Assembly: GCA_025617745.1 (NCBI GenBank)
Contig: CM046857.1
Coordinates: 24,149,761-24,213,760, forward strand
DNA: 64,000 nt
Direction of reading: 5' to 3'
Origin: Heliocidaris erythrogramma
Taxonomy: Eukaryota; Echinodermata; Echinoidea; Camarodonta; Echinometridae
Shown here: positions 46,901-54,162 of the stretch, piece after piece
Numbering within the stretch: position 1 is the first letter of the stretch
How the letters are laid out: each line of letters begins with the position of its first letter
Notes under the pieces: model-generated
Told to the model about the DNA's origin: nothing
Databases searched by the model: none
What the model saw: only the letters and a program-made list of their open reading frames with translations
Position numbers and translations under genes: made by a program

Positions 46901-49900
46901 GATAGATGCCAACCAGAAATTACTTGCTGCACATCTCATCTCCTCACACACTCACTCAGCACGCAGGTCCTGCCTTGACCAGTGCCAAAGTTGCTCTCCC
47001 AGTGGCAAGCTCTTACAACATACACTTAGCACTCATGCACAGCTCATTGCACAAGGTACCACTGCTCATCACACATCATTCACATAACTCTCCTATTCAA
47101 CCAGAGCACTCTAGCCTGTGAGCCTATTGTTCCCTTCCCTTAGGTTAAAAGTGATGCTATACCCTAGTAATTGCTCTTGGTTGAAATTCCTGGTTGCTTT
47201 GTGACACTGTGCTCCTCCCCCCCCCCCCCCCCCCACACCACACACACAAATTTTAGACTATGAAAATCTTGGATCCACCACAGATTAAAGCACAGTTATT
47301 TATTACGGCCGTCCTCTTTAATAGGGAAGAAGCTGCAATTACTGAATTATTATTTGAAGTGGAAAAGAAAACGGAACACTTACTATACGGACACATCAAA
47401 CAGCATTCTCCTTCGGGTTTGATGGGTTCAGGACAAGGCAGTGGGCTACAAGATTCGACCACGCAAGTTGTAGTCGCGTTATCGCATGTACATGTTGTGC
47501 AGTCGTTTGTCCTCCACGACTCTCCATGCAAATATGGTATTCCATAGTATATACAATATAGGAGAGGTTCACCAGATGACACGCTGACTGAAGAACTGCT
47601 GTCTAGATATGGAACTTGTAGTATGAATGGAAAAATGAGAACAAACACAATTATGAACATCAAGAGAGCGTGGTACCACCACGGCAGTGTGTAGCTACGG
47701 GAAACAGCCCCCTCCCCCCTTATAAAAAAAGAGGGGGAAAAAGAAGAGAGATATAGAATTAGAAAGAGGGAATGATACTACCCCTCCCACATCCTCCCTT
47801 CCTAGTCAATGACCGTGTCAATTTCAATTTCATAAGCCTCGATTTAGACCGAGTTTTGACAGACATGTCAGAGGCATTTTGATGAATGTGCCTGTCCACT
47901 GTCACATCGGGGTCTGCTCGCTATTCATAAGGACCGCTATTCATAGAAAATCCCTTTTCATTTAATACGTGTCATGAATAGCGGTCCTTATGAATAGTTA
48001 TGAATATCGGTCCTTATGAATGGGGTCCTTATGAATAGTAAGGTAATTTGTCTGTGGTTTGCTCGCTATTTAGAAGGACCGCTATTCATACAAAACCTCT
48101 ATTCGTTTAGTCACGCGGCATGGATAGCGGTCCTTATGACTAGCGAGGTTACCCCGTCACATCTGCCGTCAGCGCAGCTAGTCTAACGTAGATGTGGGTA
48201 CATAATGTTAGAGCTCTTTATAGTGTTGTTTATATGAATTTGTCAACAACAATGGACAAATGGGTCAAGAAGTCGTACAATAAACCTGCTTGCAAGGCAT
48301 GAAATTCTATCAGGTGTCTTCAAAGGCCAAGTCCACCCTAATATCAAGTTGATTTGAATAAATAGAGTAAAATTAAACAAGCATAACACTGAAAATGTTA
48401 TTGAAATCGGATGTAAAATAAGAAAGTTACGGTATTTTGAAGTTTTGCATTATTTCATGAAACAGTGATATTCATAACATGCACGGTATGCAAATGAGTG
48501 AAACGGTGATGTCACACTCTCACTTTTTTTCTTTTGTATTTCATTATATGAAATATCATATATTTCAATTTTTGGCTTCAAAAATGTAAAATATAGTTTG
48601 ACTTCCTATGGAACATGTAAAATCATCATTATTGTAACTTATTTTGATACAAGGGAGAGATTCTTTATTATCACATCTATAAAAATTGAAAATGCATTTA
48701 ATAAAATACATGAATATCTTTTTTCTCTTTACATGTCCAAGATACACATATATGCTTTGCAGTTTTGTATTATGATTTGAATATTGAGCGAGCGAAGCGA
48801 GCGAGCAAACAATATTCAAAATTTTGGAGGACCCAATTACACTGTAAATATAAAAACGGTGAAGCACAATTCTAATGGGTTTCAATTGGAAAACTTCACA
48901 TTGAAATTGAAATTTTATTGAAAAGCTATATTTTAATACGAGCGAGCGTAGCGAGTAAGCATTTGGGGAATGTCGGCTCTAAGTCACTTTGGATTAGGGG
49001 CACATGTTATGAATAAGGGAGACGTGGTACTTGGGGAAAATGACACTTCTTAGAACAATAAATGAATGTGTAGAAAAGGTAGAAAAGGCAGTTATCAGAC
49101 GTGAAAATGGGCATTAATCACACCTGAAAAGGTGTATTTATAAGAAGGGAAAAAGCAGTGCCTATATAATTACAAAAGGAAAAACGCTTGTTGAAACAGG
49201 AGCATTTATTAAAGATTAGGTGAGGGATGAGGTGTAATTATCAAAATGGGCACTTATAAGAATGTGGAACAGGAACTTATTCGAAAGAAAAAAAAAGGGG
49301 GGGGGGTACTTATCTGAAGTTAAAGGGAAAAGTAGGGGCACTGCATGTGCCCACATGCAACCCCCGGAGCTGTACTTCTGACCGGGTCCACATATGCTGA
49401 TTGCCATTTCATCATTCTGTTGGGTGATGATGACACATGTCATCATCCCCAATAAATATTTGGGGTGATGTATTCCCTCTTTCCCCACCACATTCGATTT
49501 CTGTGACTATATTTTCATTTTTAAATTTTAAAAATTGTTAGTATTATTAATAACATGAGTGTGGCAAAACTGCATTATAATGGAAAGTTACCGAATGAAC
49601 CCTCTAAATCGAAACTAATTACATGTACTTTTAATCTAAATATTTTTTCTGTTTTACGGCTTTGAACAAATCACCTCAAAATATATTGGGAATGGTAACA
49701 CAGCCCACCCCCCCCCCTCCCCCACTTAATTATGTGTATAATCTGAAGACGAATTTCTCTTTCTAGTAGTGTAAAAACATTTCGGGAAAAATCAAAAGCA
49801 ACGCCAGAATTGTAGATCAATATTAATAAATTCATATAGATGTACAATATCGTGCATATTATCTCTGTTAAAATAAAGAATATTCCTATTATTTGAGTAT

Positions 49901-51820
49901 ATATATTTGAAATTTGAATATTAATGAATATAATATAATATCAAATTATATTTATCTGCAACATATAAAAGAAATGTATATTTTCAACCATTTTTCTCCC
50001 GAAAAATAAAGGCTCGCAGCACCTTTTTTTTTTGGCGAAAAGTTAGTTCGACGCCCTGATTGCTTTTCAACTATTTGTACGCAATACTGCACTGTATGTA
50101 ACAGGGGATGGCGCAGGAAGGGGGAAGTTTGGGGTAGCTTTGACGTTTTAGAAAATTTGAAGGATAACGACTCGTAGCACCTTTGTTAGGACGAAAGTCA
50201 GTTCGAAGCCCTGTCTGCTTTTCAACTTTTTGGACACAATACTGCACTGTATTTAACAGAGATTGGTGCTGAGTGGGGGAATATTTAGCAAATTTGGGGG
50301 AAAGATAACGGCTCGTATAGCACCTTTTTCTTGGTGGCTTTTTGGAATGCCCCGGACCTGAAACAAAAAATAAAAATAAGTACATAAACTGCACGCATAT
50401 GGCGTCAATATTCGAAACCAAACACTGATCTCTACAAAAAGAAGGGGGGGGGGGGGGGGGGGGAGAGAAGATTTCTACGGAGAGGTCATAGGAACCGAAT
50501 CGTACGCCAAACATTCGAAACAACAACATATCTCGTACTCTCTCTCTCTCTCTCTCTCTCTCTCATTCGCACTCTTTTTTTTCTCTCTCTCACACACACG
50601 CACACACACGCACACAGACACGCCCTCATACTTATAATTTTATCCATCTGGCATTAAAAATAAGTTTATTTTGAGTTGATTCGTAATTGTTGAAAAGAGT
50701 TTCTTTATGCTCTACAGCGAAAACAAATATTTTTATGAACACCTCCAAAGAAATTGTTTATTATTGCACTATTAATACATGGTTGGGAGTGCGTTGGTGC
50801 GATCTGGCAACACAAAGCTTTTTATCGTGGTGTACTATACGCACGAGGCGCAAAAACACACGAACTCACAAACGTGTATTAATAGGTTTATAAAACGGGT
50901 CGGCAATATGATTATGAACTCTATAAAAATGGTTACGAACCCCATAGAAACGCCAAGAGTCGCACAGTCATGGAGGCTGCCATTTGCTTTCCTGGATGAC
51001 ATCACAGAAGCGCTGCGAACAAAAGTCAAGTGGGTTTCAGCGCGCGCATATGTAATACCTGCGCTAGAGGTACGCTTATAAATGCGCAGCTGAGCCGTGC
51101 TTTAGAGCGTGCGTTATCACTTTTTTTTGTACGGTCAAGTGGTGTTATTTGACCAATCAGGGTGGTTACATTCTTTACCCGTTTTATAAACATTTTTAAT
51201 TAGATGTGGATTGGTGGAATAAAAGCCACGTGACTGTTAATAGCCTACTGCTTGAAAACCTAATTTATGTTTACAATGTTTGTGTTACACATTGTCATTT
51301 GTTTCCTAGGCTACTCTTTCGTTACGGTAGCGTTAAGCTTCTTATATTGATTTTTCTTACATCAGTGCCAAAATAAAAGTCTGGTCAGGCACAAAATTGA
51401 TCCACCATCTAGACTGTTGGTAGTGTTGCAGACCCCGGGCAACTGTGGCTAGCAGTCCTGATCCCAAATCAGTGACATTAGTTACGATCACCTTCGCTAA
51501 ACTTGAAAACAAAAAGTTCAACCCTGTTCCCCTGGCCCCTTCTGCAATGAAAACATATATATTCTACCAATCAATAAATATCAGAAATACTCGCAGCAAT
51601 TTGAGTACGAAATATATTCGACTCGCTGTGTTTGACATCAAACAATATAATAAATAATATAATATATATACAATAATACAATATAACATATAATAAATGA
51701 AGGTTCCATTCCGATTTTATTCTGATTAGTTATGAAACACTTACGTTGAGAAGTAACCTGCTGTGAAAGGAGCATCAGACCCACAAATAGAACACCAGCA
51801 ATGGACCCAAAACGCTTCAT
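26882..51820 (-). CDS. Predicted six-exon gene: signal peptide, two vWC domains, transmembrane protein
   Basis: Overview of a gene model joined from six exons (listed separately). Intron phases agree at every junction: 1, 1, 1, 2, 1. Coding length is 1140 bp (379 aa plus stop). Predicted order: signal peptide (~25 aa), vWC domain, second vWC domain, ~140-aa extracellular region with Cys and N-glycosylation sequons, one transmembrane helix, 46-aa cytoplasmic tail. This is a type I membrane protein at the cell surface. vWC domains commonly bind TGF-beta/BMP ligands or matrix proteins (family knowledge); a ligand-binding or co-receptor role is only inference. Introns are about 4.2, 3.0, 4.9, 2.4 and 9.2 kb and loaded with transposons. 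I do not recognise the protein by name. Joining exons 1-3 and 6 into one gene rests on strand, phase and topology, not on transcript data. Confidence 0.6.
27236..27338. mobile_element. Small MITE with CAGTSAAAC ends
   Basis: Left end CAGTGAAACGTG and right end CAGGTTTGACTG form inverted termini of the common CAGT(C/G)AAAC mariner-like type. A TA precedes the left end; the right flank is TG, so the target duplication is imperfect. It lies in intron 5. Confidence 0.45.
27480..27720 (+). repeat. Dispersed repeat R3, copy 1
   Basis: First part (CTAGCAGAAGCAGCCCGTGG through AAAGTCGGGTAGAGTTATTT) matches 28872-28990. Second part (CATCCCATCACCCCCAG, AGAAGGGATTAATATCATTA) matches 28275-28370. The two modules are thus joined here and separate there. 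Confidence 0.75.
28255..28372 (+). repeat. Second module of repeat R3
   Basis: Near-identical to 27605-27715 and, like it, placed close to a long C run. A G-run/C-run rich spacer and a DNA stretch with no gene (27721-28254) separate the two. Confidence 0.7.
28520..28990 (+). repeat. Repeat R1 copy 2 followed by first module of R3
   Basis: 28520-28860 matches 12340-12690 (R1). 28872-28990 matches 27483-27600 (R3). The fusion of R1 and R3 suggests they are parts of one larger element; copy 1 of R1 at 12.6 kb lacks the R3 part. Confidence 0.7.
29280..30240 (-). pseudogene. LINE reverse transcriptase pseudogene
   Basis: Reading leftward, broken frames encode RT motifs in order: ATTTPIPKEKTVNSF and LRPISITPVFARVLKSFIAR (fingers), ATIDFTKAFDWVNH (first Asp), YCVPQGTKLGPILFLILVND, then MYIDDLTLGE with the YIDD catalytic box near 29605, KLTKCNLMSVCF and KLLGFTIQEDLKWNLHVEDM. 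Frameshifts occur near 29930, 29630 and 29460. Both ends are truncated. It lies in intron 5 in the same orientation as the host gene. Confidence 0.8.
30241..30777. other. Non-coding, ending in a (TA)n microsatellite
   Basis: No gene seen. An AT microsatellite at about 30739-30776 directly abuts the Penelope-like element, a typical neighbourhood for such insertions. Confidence 0.6.
30778..31013 (-). mobile_element. Penelope-like element, minus copy, 3' end
   Basis: The reverse complement matches the last ~50 coding bases and the 3' tail of the plus copy (35888-36083): the ending KEFVQALRLF then stop, followed by the untranslated tail and the terminal hairpin at 30831-30866. It is separated from its coding part (34486-34956) by the foldback element. 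The 8-bp duplicate GAATGAAC ends it at 31006-31013. Confidence 0.85.
31014..31275 (+). repeat. Left inverted terminus of the foldback element
   Basis: GATAG-type cores repeat every 16-20 bp (for example CGATAGACCGA, CAATAGACAGA, CTATAGACCGA), alternating with GAAGGTT and GGGTC spacers. After 31245 the arm turns into a non-repeated inner part (ACGTAAAC, AAAATAAGTGGAT) that also has an inverted partner. Confidence 0.85.
33690..33845 (-). pseudogene. LINE C-terminal fragment inside the foldback element
   Basis: Reading leftward, TLIYTGPVYWNSLNMSLKVL and LNTFKYHLKRNLL match the standard end of CR1/L2-type LINE proteins. Sequence to about 33400 looks like its 3' UTR. Confidence 0.6.
33885..34062 (+). 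repeat. Dispersed repeat ending in GGAC tandem
   Basis: The text TTTGACCCTGTGACCCCAAA, GCTTGAAGTTGATC, AGTTATC and a (GGAC)n tail near 34030-34050 is a combination I recognise as a common interspersed sequence of marine invertebrate genomes. No coding role seen. Confidence 0.5.
34095..34485 (-). repeat. Right inverted terminus of the foldback element
   Basis: Reverse complement of the left terminus, but ~100 bp longer because it has more tandem units, as expected for arrays that change by slippage or unequal exchange. It ends in a 15-bp match to the other terminus (CCCTATAGCTAGAAG); the outermost 8 bp match only partly. Confidence 0.85.
34486..34956 (-). pseudogene. Penelope-like element, minus copy, GIY-YIG endonuclease part
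   Basis: Reading leftward from about 34956: GKVSDKYARDIKHTVSRCYF, NVVYQYHCWCEAVYVGGTSQ, RLADRIKQHVP, then the conserved Glu in LEALFI. The frame is then cut by the foldback element and ends in foreign codons (RGHPYS). It is almost identical to the plus copy and 5'-truncated further, so it has no RT. The rest of its 3' end is at 30778-31013. Confidence 0.85.
34957..36086 (+). mobile_element. Penelope-like element, plus copy (RT palm/thumb plus GIY-YIG endonuclease)
   Basis: The open frame to the TAG at 35947-35949 can be followed upstream of the ATG at 34987 to include YFRYVDDTFAMF, the RT catalytic YVDD box, right at the junction with the minus copy. Downstream come the ALPFLDVLVEK and SVYRKPTFTGQYTRWDSYS blocks typical of Penelope RTs, the linker, and a GIY-YIG nuclease (YQYHC...VYVGGTSQRLADRIKQH, Glu in LEALFI). 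The frame has no stop. It is truncated at its 5' end in the middle of the RT, so it is not autonomous. The 3' tail holds a hairpin (36030-36065) and ends in AT repeats. Confidence 0.85.
36087..36344. other. Start of intron 5, with AT and G runs
   Basis: AT microsatellite remnants, a G12 run near 36140 and the two candidate donor sites of exon 5. No gene. Confidence 0.5.
36345..36589 (-). CDS. Exon 5: extracellular region of unknown family, second part
   Basis: A 245-bp exon, phase 2 to phase 1. The acceptor is the first AG (CATATTAAG) after a T-rich tract; a second AG 16 bp further (TTTCACCCAG) is possible. The donor is TCTG/GTATGT at 36345; a stronger GTGAGT 20 bp downstream would give the wrong phase for exon 6. 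It encodes IHFTQQILDVDQVSQSYSRG, FIFWDAVYSFSAPFLNC, GDVCVELKLG, then HPNGTALTGCTSLCSG. Four cysteines and an NGT sequon suggest a folded, secreted domain just outside the membrane. No known family recognised. Confidence 0.55.
36590..39037. other. Intron 4 with microsatellites and homopolymer tracts
   Basis: A T11-G12 stretch near 36847-36875, a C13 run near 37136, a long AT microsatellite (37657-37699) and a TTAT-rich array (38118-38205). Between 37020 and 37130 and at 37800-38060 several spaced 'ATTCAAATTC' and 'GAATGAATTCGAATGC'-like words recur, possibly a diffuse repeat. No coding sequence supported. Confidence 0.5.
39038..39212 (-). CDS. Exon 4: extracellular region of unknown family, first part
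   Basis: A 175-bp exon with acceptor TTGACAG before 39212 (phase 1) and donor AAAAG/GTATTG after 39038 (phase 2). It encodes about 58 residues, including VFEVRPSMQSSFDVSANGD and GEFLWELAAWILPVNSTK, which alternate like beta strands and carry an NST glycosylation sequon. No family recognised. An alternative donor CCC/GTAAAC at 39055 (phase 0) would need the inner acceptor of exon 5; the phase-2 pair is preferred because it uses the first AG after the pyrimidine tract of intron 4 and reads through smoothly. Confidence 0.5.
39213..40149. other. Intron 3, right-hand part, with telomere-like repeats
   Basis: A TG/AG microsatellite at 39291-39333, the telomere-like stretch listed separately, and an ATT run at 40020-40038. 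No coding sequence supported. Confidence 0.5.
39482..39568 (+). repeat. Degenerate interstitial telomere repeats (TTAGGG)n
   Basis: About ten TTAGGG-like words, with the cleanest stretch GCTAGGGTTAGGGTTAGGG near 39547. Interruptions such as TTAGGCC show age. A similar decayed stretch in the opposite sense is inside the MITE at 7556-7798. Confidence 0.7.
40150..42255. repeat. Palindromic (foldback-like) element in intron 3
   Basis: Two nested inverted pairs. The outer pair is 40190-40480 against 41995-42255 (ATATAGAGAAAAATAG-type sequence, CAACTTGTG, CAGG, ATTTCG). The inner pair is 40525-40790 against 41100-41395 (AGGCATGC, TTGATTCAATGATATCGGAA against its complement, GCTGTACT). Stretch 41400-41990 has no partner. 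No coding sequence. The vWC duplication breakpoint (42204) lies within its right outer arm. Confidence 0.7.
43328..43600 (+). other. Possible LTR/leader remnant (also in copy B)
   Basis: A TATAAAG word (43434), then an open GC-balanced stretch, then TGGTGTCAGAGC (43575), which resembles primer-binding sites next to Gypsy-type LTRs. There is no paired LTR, no CA end and no gag/pol. A ~100-codon open frame on the minus strand has no recognisable domain. Weakly supported. Confidence 0.2.
43959..43992 (+). repeat. C34 homopolymer tract
   Basis: 34 consecutive C, against 18 at the same place in copy B. Confidence 0.9.
44142..44345 (-). CDS. Exon 3: von Willebrand factor C domain (duplicate copy A)
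   Basis: Nearly identical to exon 2, with the same 204-bp length, phase 1-1 boundaries, acceptor (TTTTTCAG) and GTAAGTG donor. All ten vWC cysteines, the CPEP-x-KPEGECC end and the DNAT sequon are kept, so neither copy shows decay. The donor joins in phase to exon 4. The two copies lie 3242 bp apart because of the local tandem duplication (42204-48095). Confidence 0.8.
44680..44858. repeat. Palindromic repeat with GAATAGCGGTCCTTATG units, copy A part
   Basis: Units of GCTATTCATAAGGACCGCTA and its reverse complement alternate several times. The repeat is cut by the duplication breakpoint here and continues to 48150 in copy B, where it is complete. Confidence 0.75.
45950..46583. mobile_element. 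634-bp MITE with TA target duplication
   Basis: Termini TGTGACCCGCCGCCTCAAAA and its near-complement (35-bp inverted repeats, one mismatch), flanked by TA at 45948-45949 and 46584-46585. The paralogous copy A reads ...ACAATATGTCTTCC straight through with one TA, so this insertion is proven and younger than the duplication, or was lost cleanly from copy A. Tc1/mariner-type by target site. No transposase. Confidence 0.95.
47384..47587 (-). CDS. Exon 2: von Willebrand factor C domain (duplicate copy B)
   Basis: A 204-bp exon bounded by an acceptor (TTCTTCAG before 47587) and a GTAAGTG donor after 47384. Both ends are phase 1, so the exon can be added or skipped without changing frame. It encodes a complete vWC module with ten cysteines: C-x(2)YG...HGESW, CTTC-TC, TTC, ESC, LPC, the ECC pair and a final LMC. 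There is a DNAT glycosylation sequon. It differs from copy A inside the exon by one residue (VSVSSGE here, VSVLSGE there). This is the copy nearer the signal-peptide exon. Confidence 0.8.
47925..48160. repeat. Palindromic repeat with GAATAGCGGTCCTTATG units, complete copy
   Basis: Opens with TGCTCGCTATTCATAAGGAC and closes with GGTCCTTATGACTAGCGAGG, an imperfect inverted pair that may mark the true ends of a ~235-bp element containing further inverted units. Confidence 0.7.
48320..48590 (+). repeat. Dispersed repeat, copy 2 of the family seen at 2600
   Basis: Begins GGCCAAGTCCACCCTAATAT, continues through AAATCGGATGTAAAATAAG and GCAAATGAGTGAAACGGTGA. I recognise the opening as a common interspersed sequence of marine invertebrates. 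No open frame. Confidence 0.55.
48780..48960. repeat. GAGCGAGCGAAGCGAGCG motif pair
   Basis: GAGCGAGCGAAGCGAGCGAG at 48786 and GAGCGAGCGTAGCGAGTAAG at 48939, a repeat word common in invertebrate dispersed repeats. Function unknown. Confidence 0.5.
48961..50004. other. Intron 1, no gene
   Basis: AT-rich sequence with G/C runs near 49305 and 49707. The minus-strand frame 49216-49491 has no recognisable domain. Confidence 0.45.
50005..50345 (+). repeat. Tandem repeat family R2, array 2
   Basis: Two units of ~155 bp, each with CTCG(C/T)AGCACCTTT, TTCGACGCCCTG or TTCGAAGCCCTG, 'CGCAATACTGCACTGTAT' and 'AAAGATAACG'. The same words occur at 13250-13645 and 60052-60180. Confidence 0.75.
50346..51744. 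other. Intron 1 beginning, with microsatellites
   Basis: A G18 run (50446-50463), a CT microsatellite (50537-50565) and CA repeats near 50590-50620. No gene supported; a short AT-rich run of TATA words lies at 51650-51690 just inside the exon 1 donor. Confidence 0.5.
51745..51820 (-). CDS. Exon 1: signal peptide
   Basis: Starts at the ATG at 51820-51818 and encodes MKRFGSIAGVLFVGLMLLSQ followed by QVTSQ, a textbook signal peptide: basic KR, a 14-residue hydrophobic core and a small-residue cleavage region near VTS-Q. The exon ends after the first base of a codon at 51745, directly before a perfect GTAAGT donor (phase 1). An upstream in-frame GTG-ATC is not needed as a start. On the minus strand an ACCAATTG and a GTATAG word lie about 90-120 bp upstream, possibly promoter elements, weakly supported. 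Phase 1 matches the acceptors of both vWC exons. Confidence 0.65.
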
Positions 51821-52732
51821 GATCACTTAGAGTGTAATGAAACAATAAATATCTGTCCGAAAGATGAAAGGCTTTAGCAGCCTACGTGGTATTATGTCTT
51901 TGCCGCCTATACAAAGACAATTGGTCTCCTTGGTAGATCGACCACTCACAGTCAACTAGCTGTCAGAAGTCAAAAGTTTGAAAAATGTAGACATATGCTA
52001 TCGCTTTATTATTTTTTTTTCAACAGATGACAGATATATCATTATTTACTTGAGCGACATCTGCCAAATGGAACAGGATATGTAGTTCAGATTTGTAATA
52101 TTTGTTCTTTCTTTTTTATTATTTTCTTTTTTGTGTGTAAGAATTTTGTAAGAAAAAAAAATGGTTCATGAAATAAATGCTGCTCTACTGCTCGTTTACA
52201 TGGTTACTGCAAAATACAGTACCTCTTTTCCTCTCTCTTCCTTTTTTCTCTTCTTGTTCTCCCTCTCTCTCTAAAAAGTTATGAATTATCAAATTCTCGG
52301 AATAACATGTTTAATATAAACAATCAAGAACACCACGAAGTAATCACTTGACTACAGAGCCGAGTCTTGAAACCAATTTACCGAAATAAGAAAACTACTG
52401 ATGTAAGAAACAAAGTATTAATAAAACTTAAAATATCAGATCTTAATAAACTTCAAACCGATTAGAACATCTTAAATATTGGAAAAGGTATTTTGTCATT
52501 GCTGCAAAAAGTTGATTGGAAATTTTGGCTAAATATGGAAATAATCATGGTCCATTATTTTCAAAACCATTTGGTTTTGTCCGATTACTTTAGTCAACAA
52601 CAGGATGTATTGCCTGAAGACATTCCATTTTGAACAATGGATATGTGATTACAGTTTACGTATAACACGGTTTATTGTAATTTTTCAAATATGGATTTTT
52701 AAGGTTTAAGAAAGGAATGGTGACATTCTGCA
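51821..52732. other. 5' flank of the vWC-transmembrane gene
   Basis: Would include the 5' UTR and promoter on the minus strand. No strong core-promoter motif stands out; T-rich stretches (52010-52020, 52100-52160) and a CT-rich stretch (52225-52275) are seen. Confidence 0.4.
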
Positions 52733-54140
52733 GGTGGGTTGCCTAACATATTCACAGAAACATTGTCATCTGGCACGGCTGACCCGTTTCCAGATTATTC
52801 TCATTTTGTTTGATCCTTTTCCTTATGCATGTTATGACAAGTTGCTGGCCTGATTACAAAGATTACAACAATAATATGCGATCCATAAATCCTCCGGAGA
52901 AATTTGTGAGCATGCGATTACTTTTCAAAATATTTGTACCGAGAATGGGATAAAGAGTCATGTACCAAGGCTTTTGACATTTCTCCAAGAAAAGTTTATT
53001 GCATCAAAAAGGGTGATGGCAACTAAAAGGGGAAAAGAGGACCCTTTATTAAAGAACACCTCTTTCTTCTCTCTCTCTCTCTCTTTCATTCCCCCTGTCT
53101 ATCCTTTGAGTGTAGAACCAATATTTATTTAAGCCATTTTAACTTCAGCTCCAGTGAGATATCTACAGTGTTTAAGATGATCTCCTGAGGAGCCATGAGT
53201 ATTTATAACTGGTCATTCTCTTTTCCTGTCACTTCCAATTTAGCAAAATTGATTGCTTTCCAAATATATAATACGGGTACCTTTTCTCTGCTTTCCGTGA
53301 TTTTATCCCATCTTTTCGGAAAAAAAAATATGCAGTTATACTTTATAACAGCTTCCGAATTAGGGCGTATGCATTGACCTGATTTCCTAAAAACTTTTCT
53401 TAGGCACCTGTAAAACCTTTTTTTTTTGTCTGTCGAGTATATGTACAGTATATATATGTACATGTACAGCGTTGTCCGAATTACTAAAAGATGTTCAATC
53501 TTCAATACATTTCCCCCCCCCCCCCCTAATTCCAAGAATTTCCTGTATAGAGAAGCGAAAGGGGGTGTAAATAACATGTGCATATTCCTTTTAGGCTTCC
53601 ATAATGGTCCAGAATAGTTTCCCCAGAGAAAATACTTCATGAGCATACTGCTCCCCCCCCCCCCCCCCCCCGCCCCACGAAGATCAACCTACTTTTCTAC
53701 AAACATGAAGTTATGCCAATGAAGTAACATTTCAAAAGAAATTTGGGAAATTCCCATCGATTGTTTTTTCTCTTTTCTATCATTTCTGGTGGTTCATAAC
53801 AATGGAAAGGTCAGGAAGTTGTTTTATGCCTGAGATACAAGACGGAAACTCACAGCATACATTTTTTTCAAACATGTGCGTAACATTACGTCGCTTTCTA
53901 ACACCTCAAAACATTATTTGAACATAGGTTAAAGAAAAGATCCACCCTGTACCCCAAAACTCAGTAATTTCCATTTTCTCTTAAGAAAATATTCAATCAT
54001 ACATGCACTTAGATATAATCATTACTCATATGTTTTTACACTAAACCTGTAATATGACACAAATATTCCTTCATCGAAAATTAGGAACATGACAATTCAA
54101 GCTTTCACTAATCTATTCCTTTCGTTTTTCTTCATTTTAT
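52733..54140 (+). repeat. Second tandem duplication, copy 1 (~1.4 kb)
   Basis: Runs from GGTGGGTTGCCTAACATATT to TTTTTCTTCATTTT and is repeated almost exactly at 54163-55582. It contains a C14 run (53513) and a C18-type run (53654). No coding sequence is conserved apart from frames forced by identity. Confidence 0.95.
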
Positions 54141-54162
54141 TCATATCAACTTATTACCAGGA

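Larger units (their letters stand above)
44859..48095 (+). repeat. Tandem duplication, copy B (3237 bp)
   Basis: Directly follows copy A. It is longer because of a 634-bp MITE (45950-46583), offset by a small deletion near 45890 and a shorter C run (18 bases, 47217-47234). It ends at CCTCTATT (48096-48103), the same 8 bases that open both copies, so the duplication joined at microhomology. It contains vWC exon 2. Confidence 0.95.

Noticed and set aside
42204..48103. Duplication dismissed as a pure assembly artefact
   Set aside because: The exact 8-bp microhomology, the clean MITE difference and the separate small deletion fit a real event; still, heterozygous alleles cannot be excluded from sequence alone.
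53203..53646. 147-codon minus-strand frame
   Set aside because: Lies in the 1.4-kb duplicated unit, is broken in the second copy and crosses a C run; no domain recognised.
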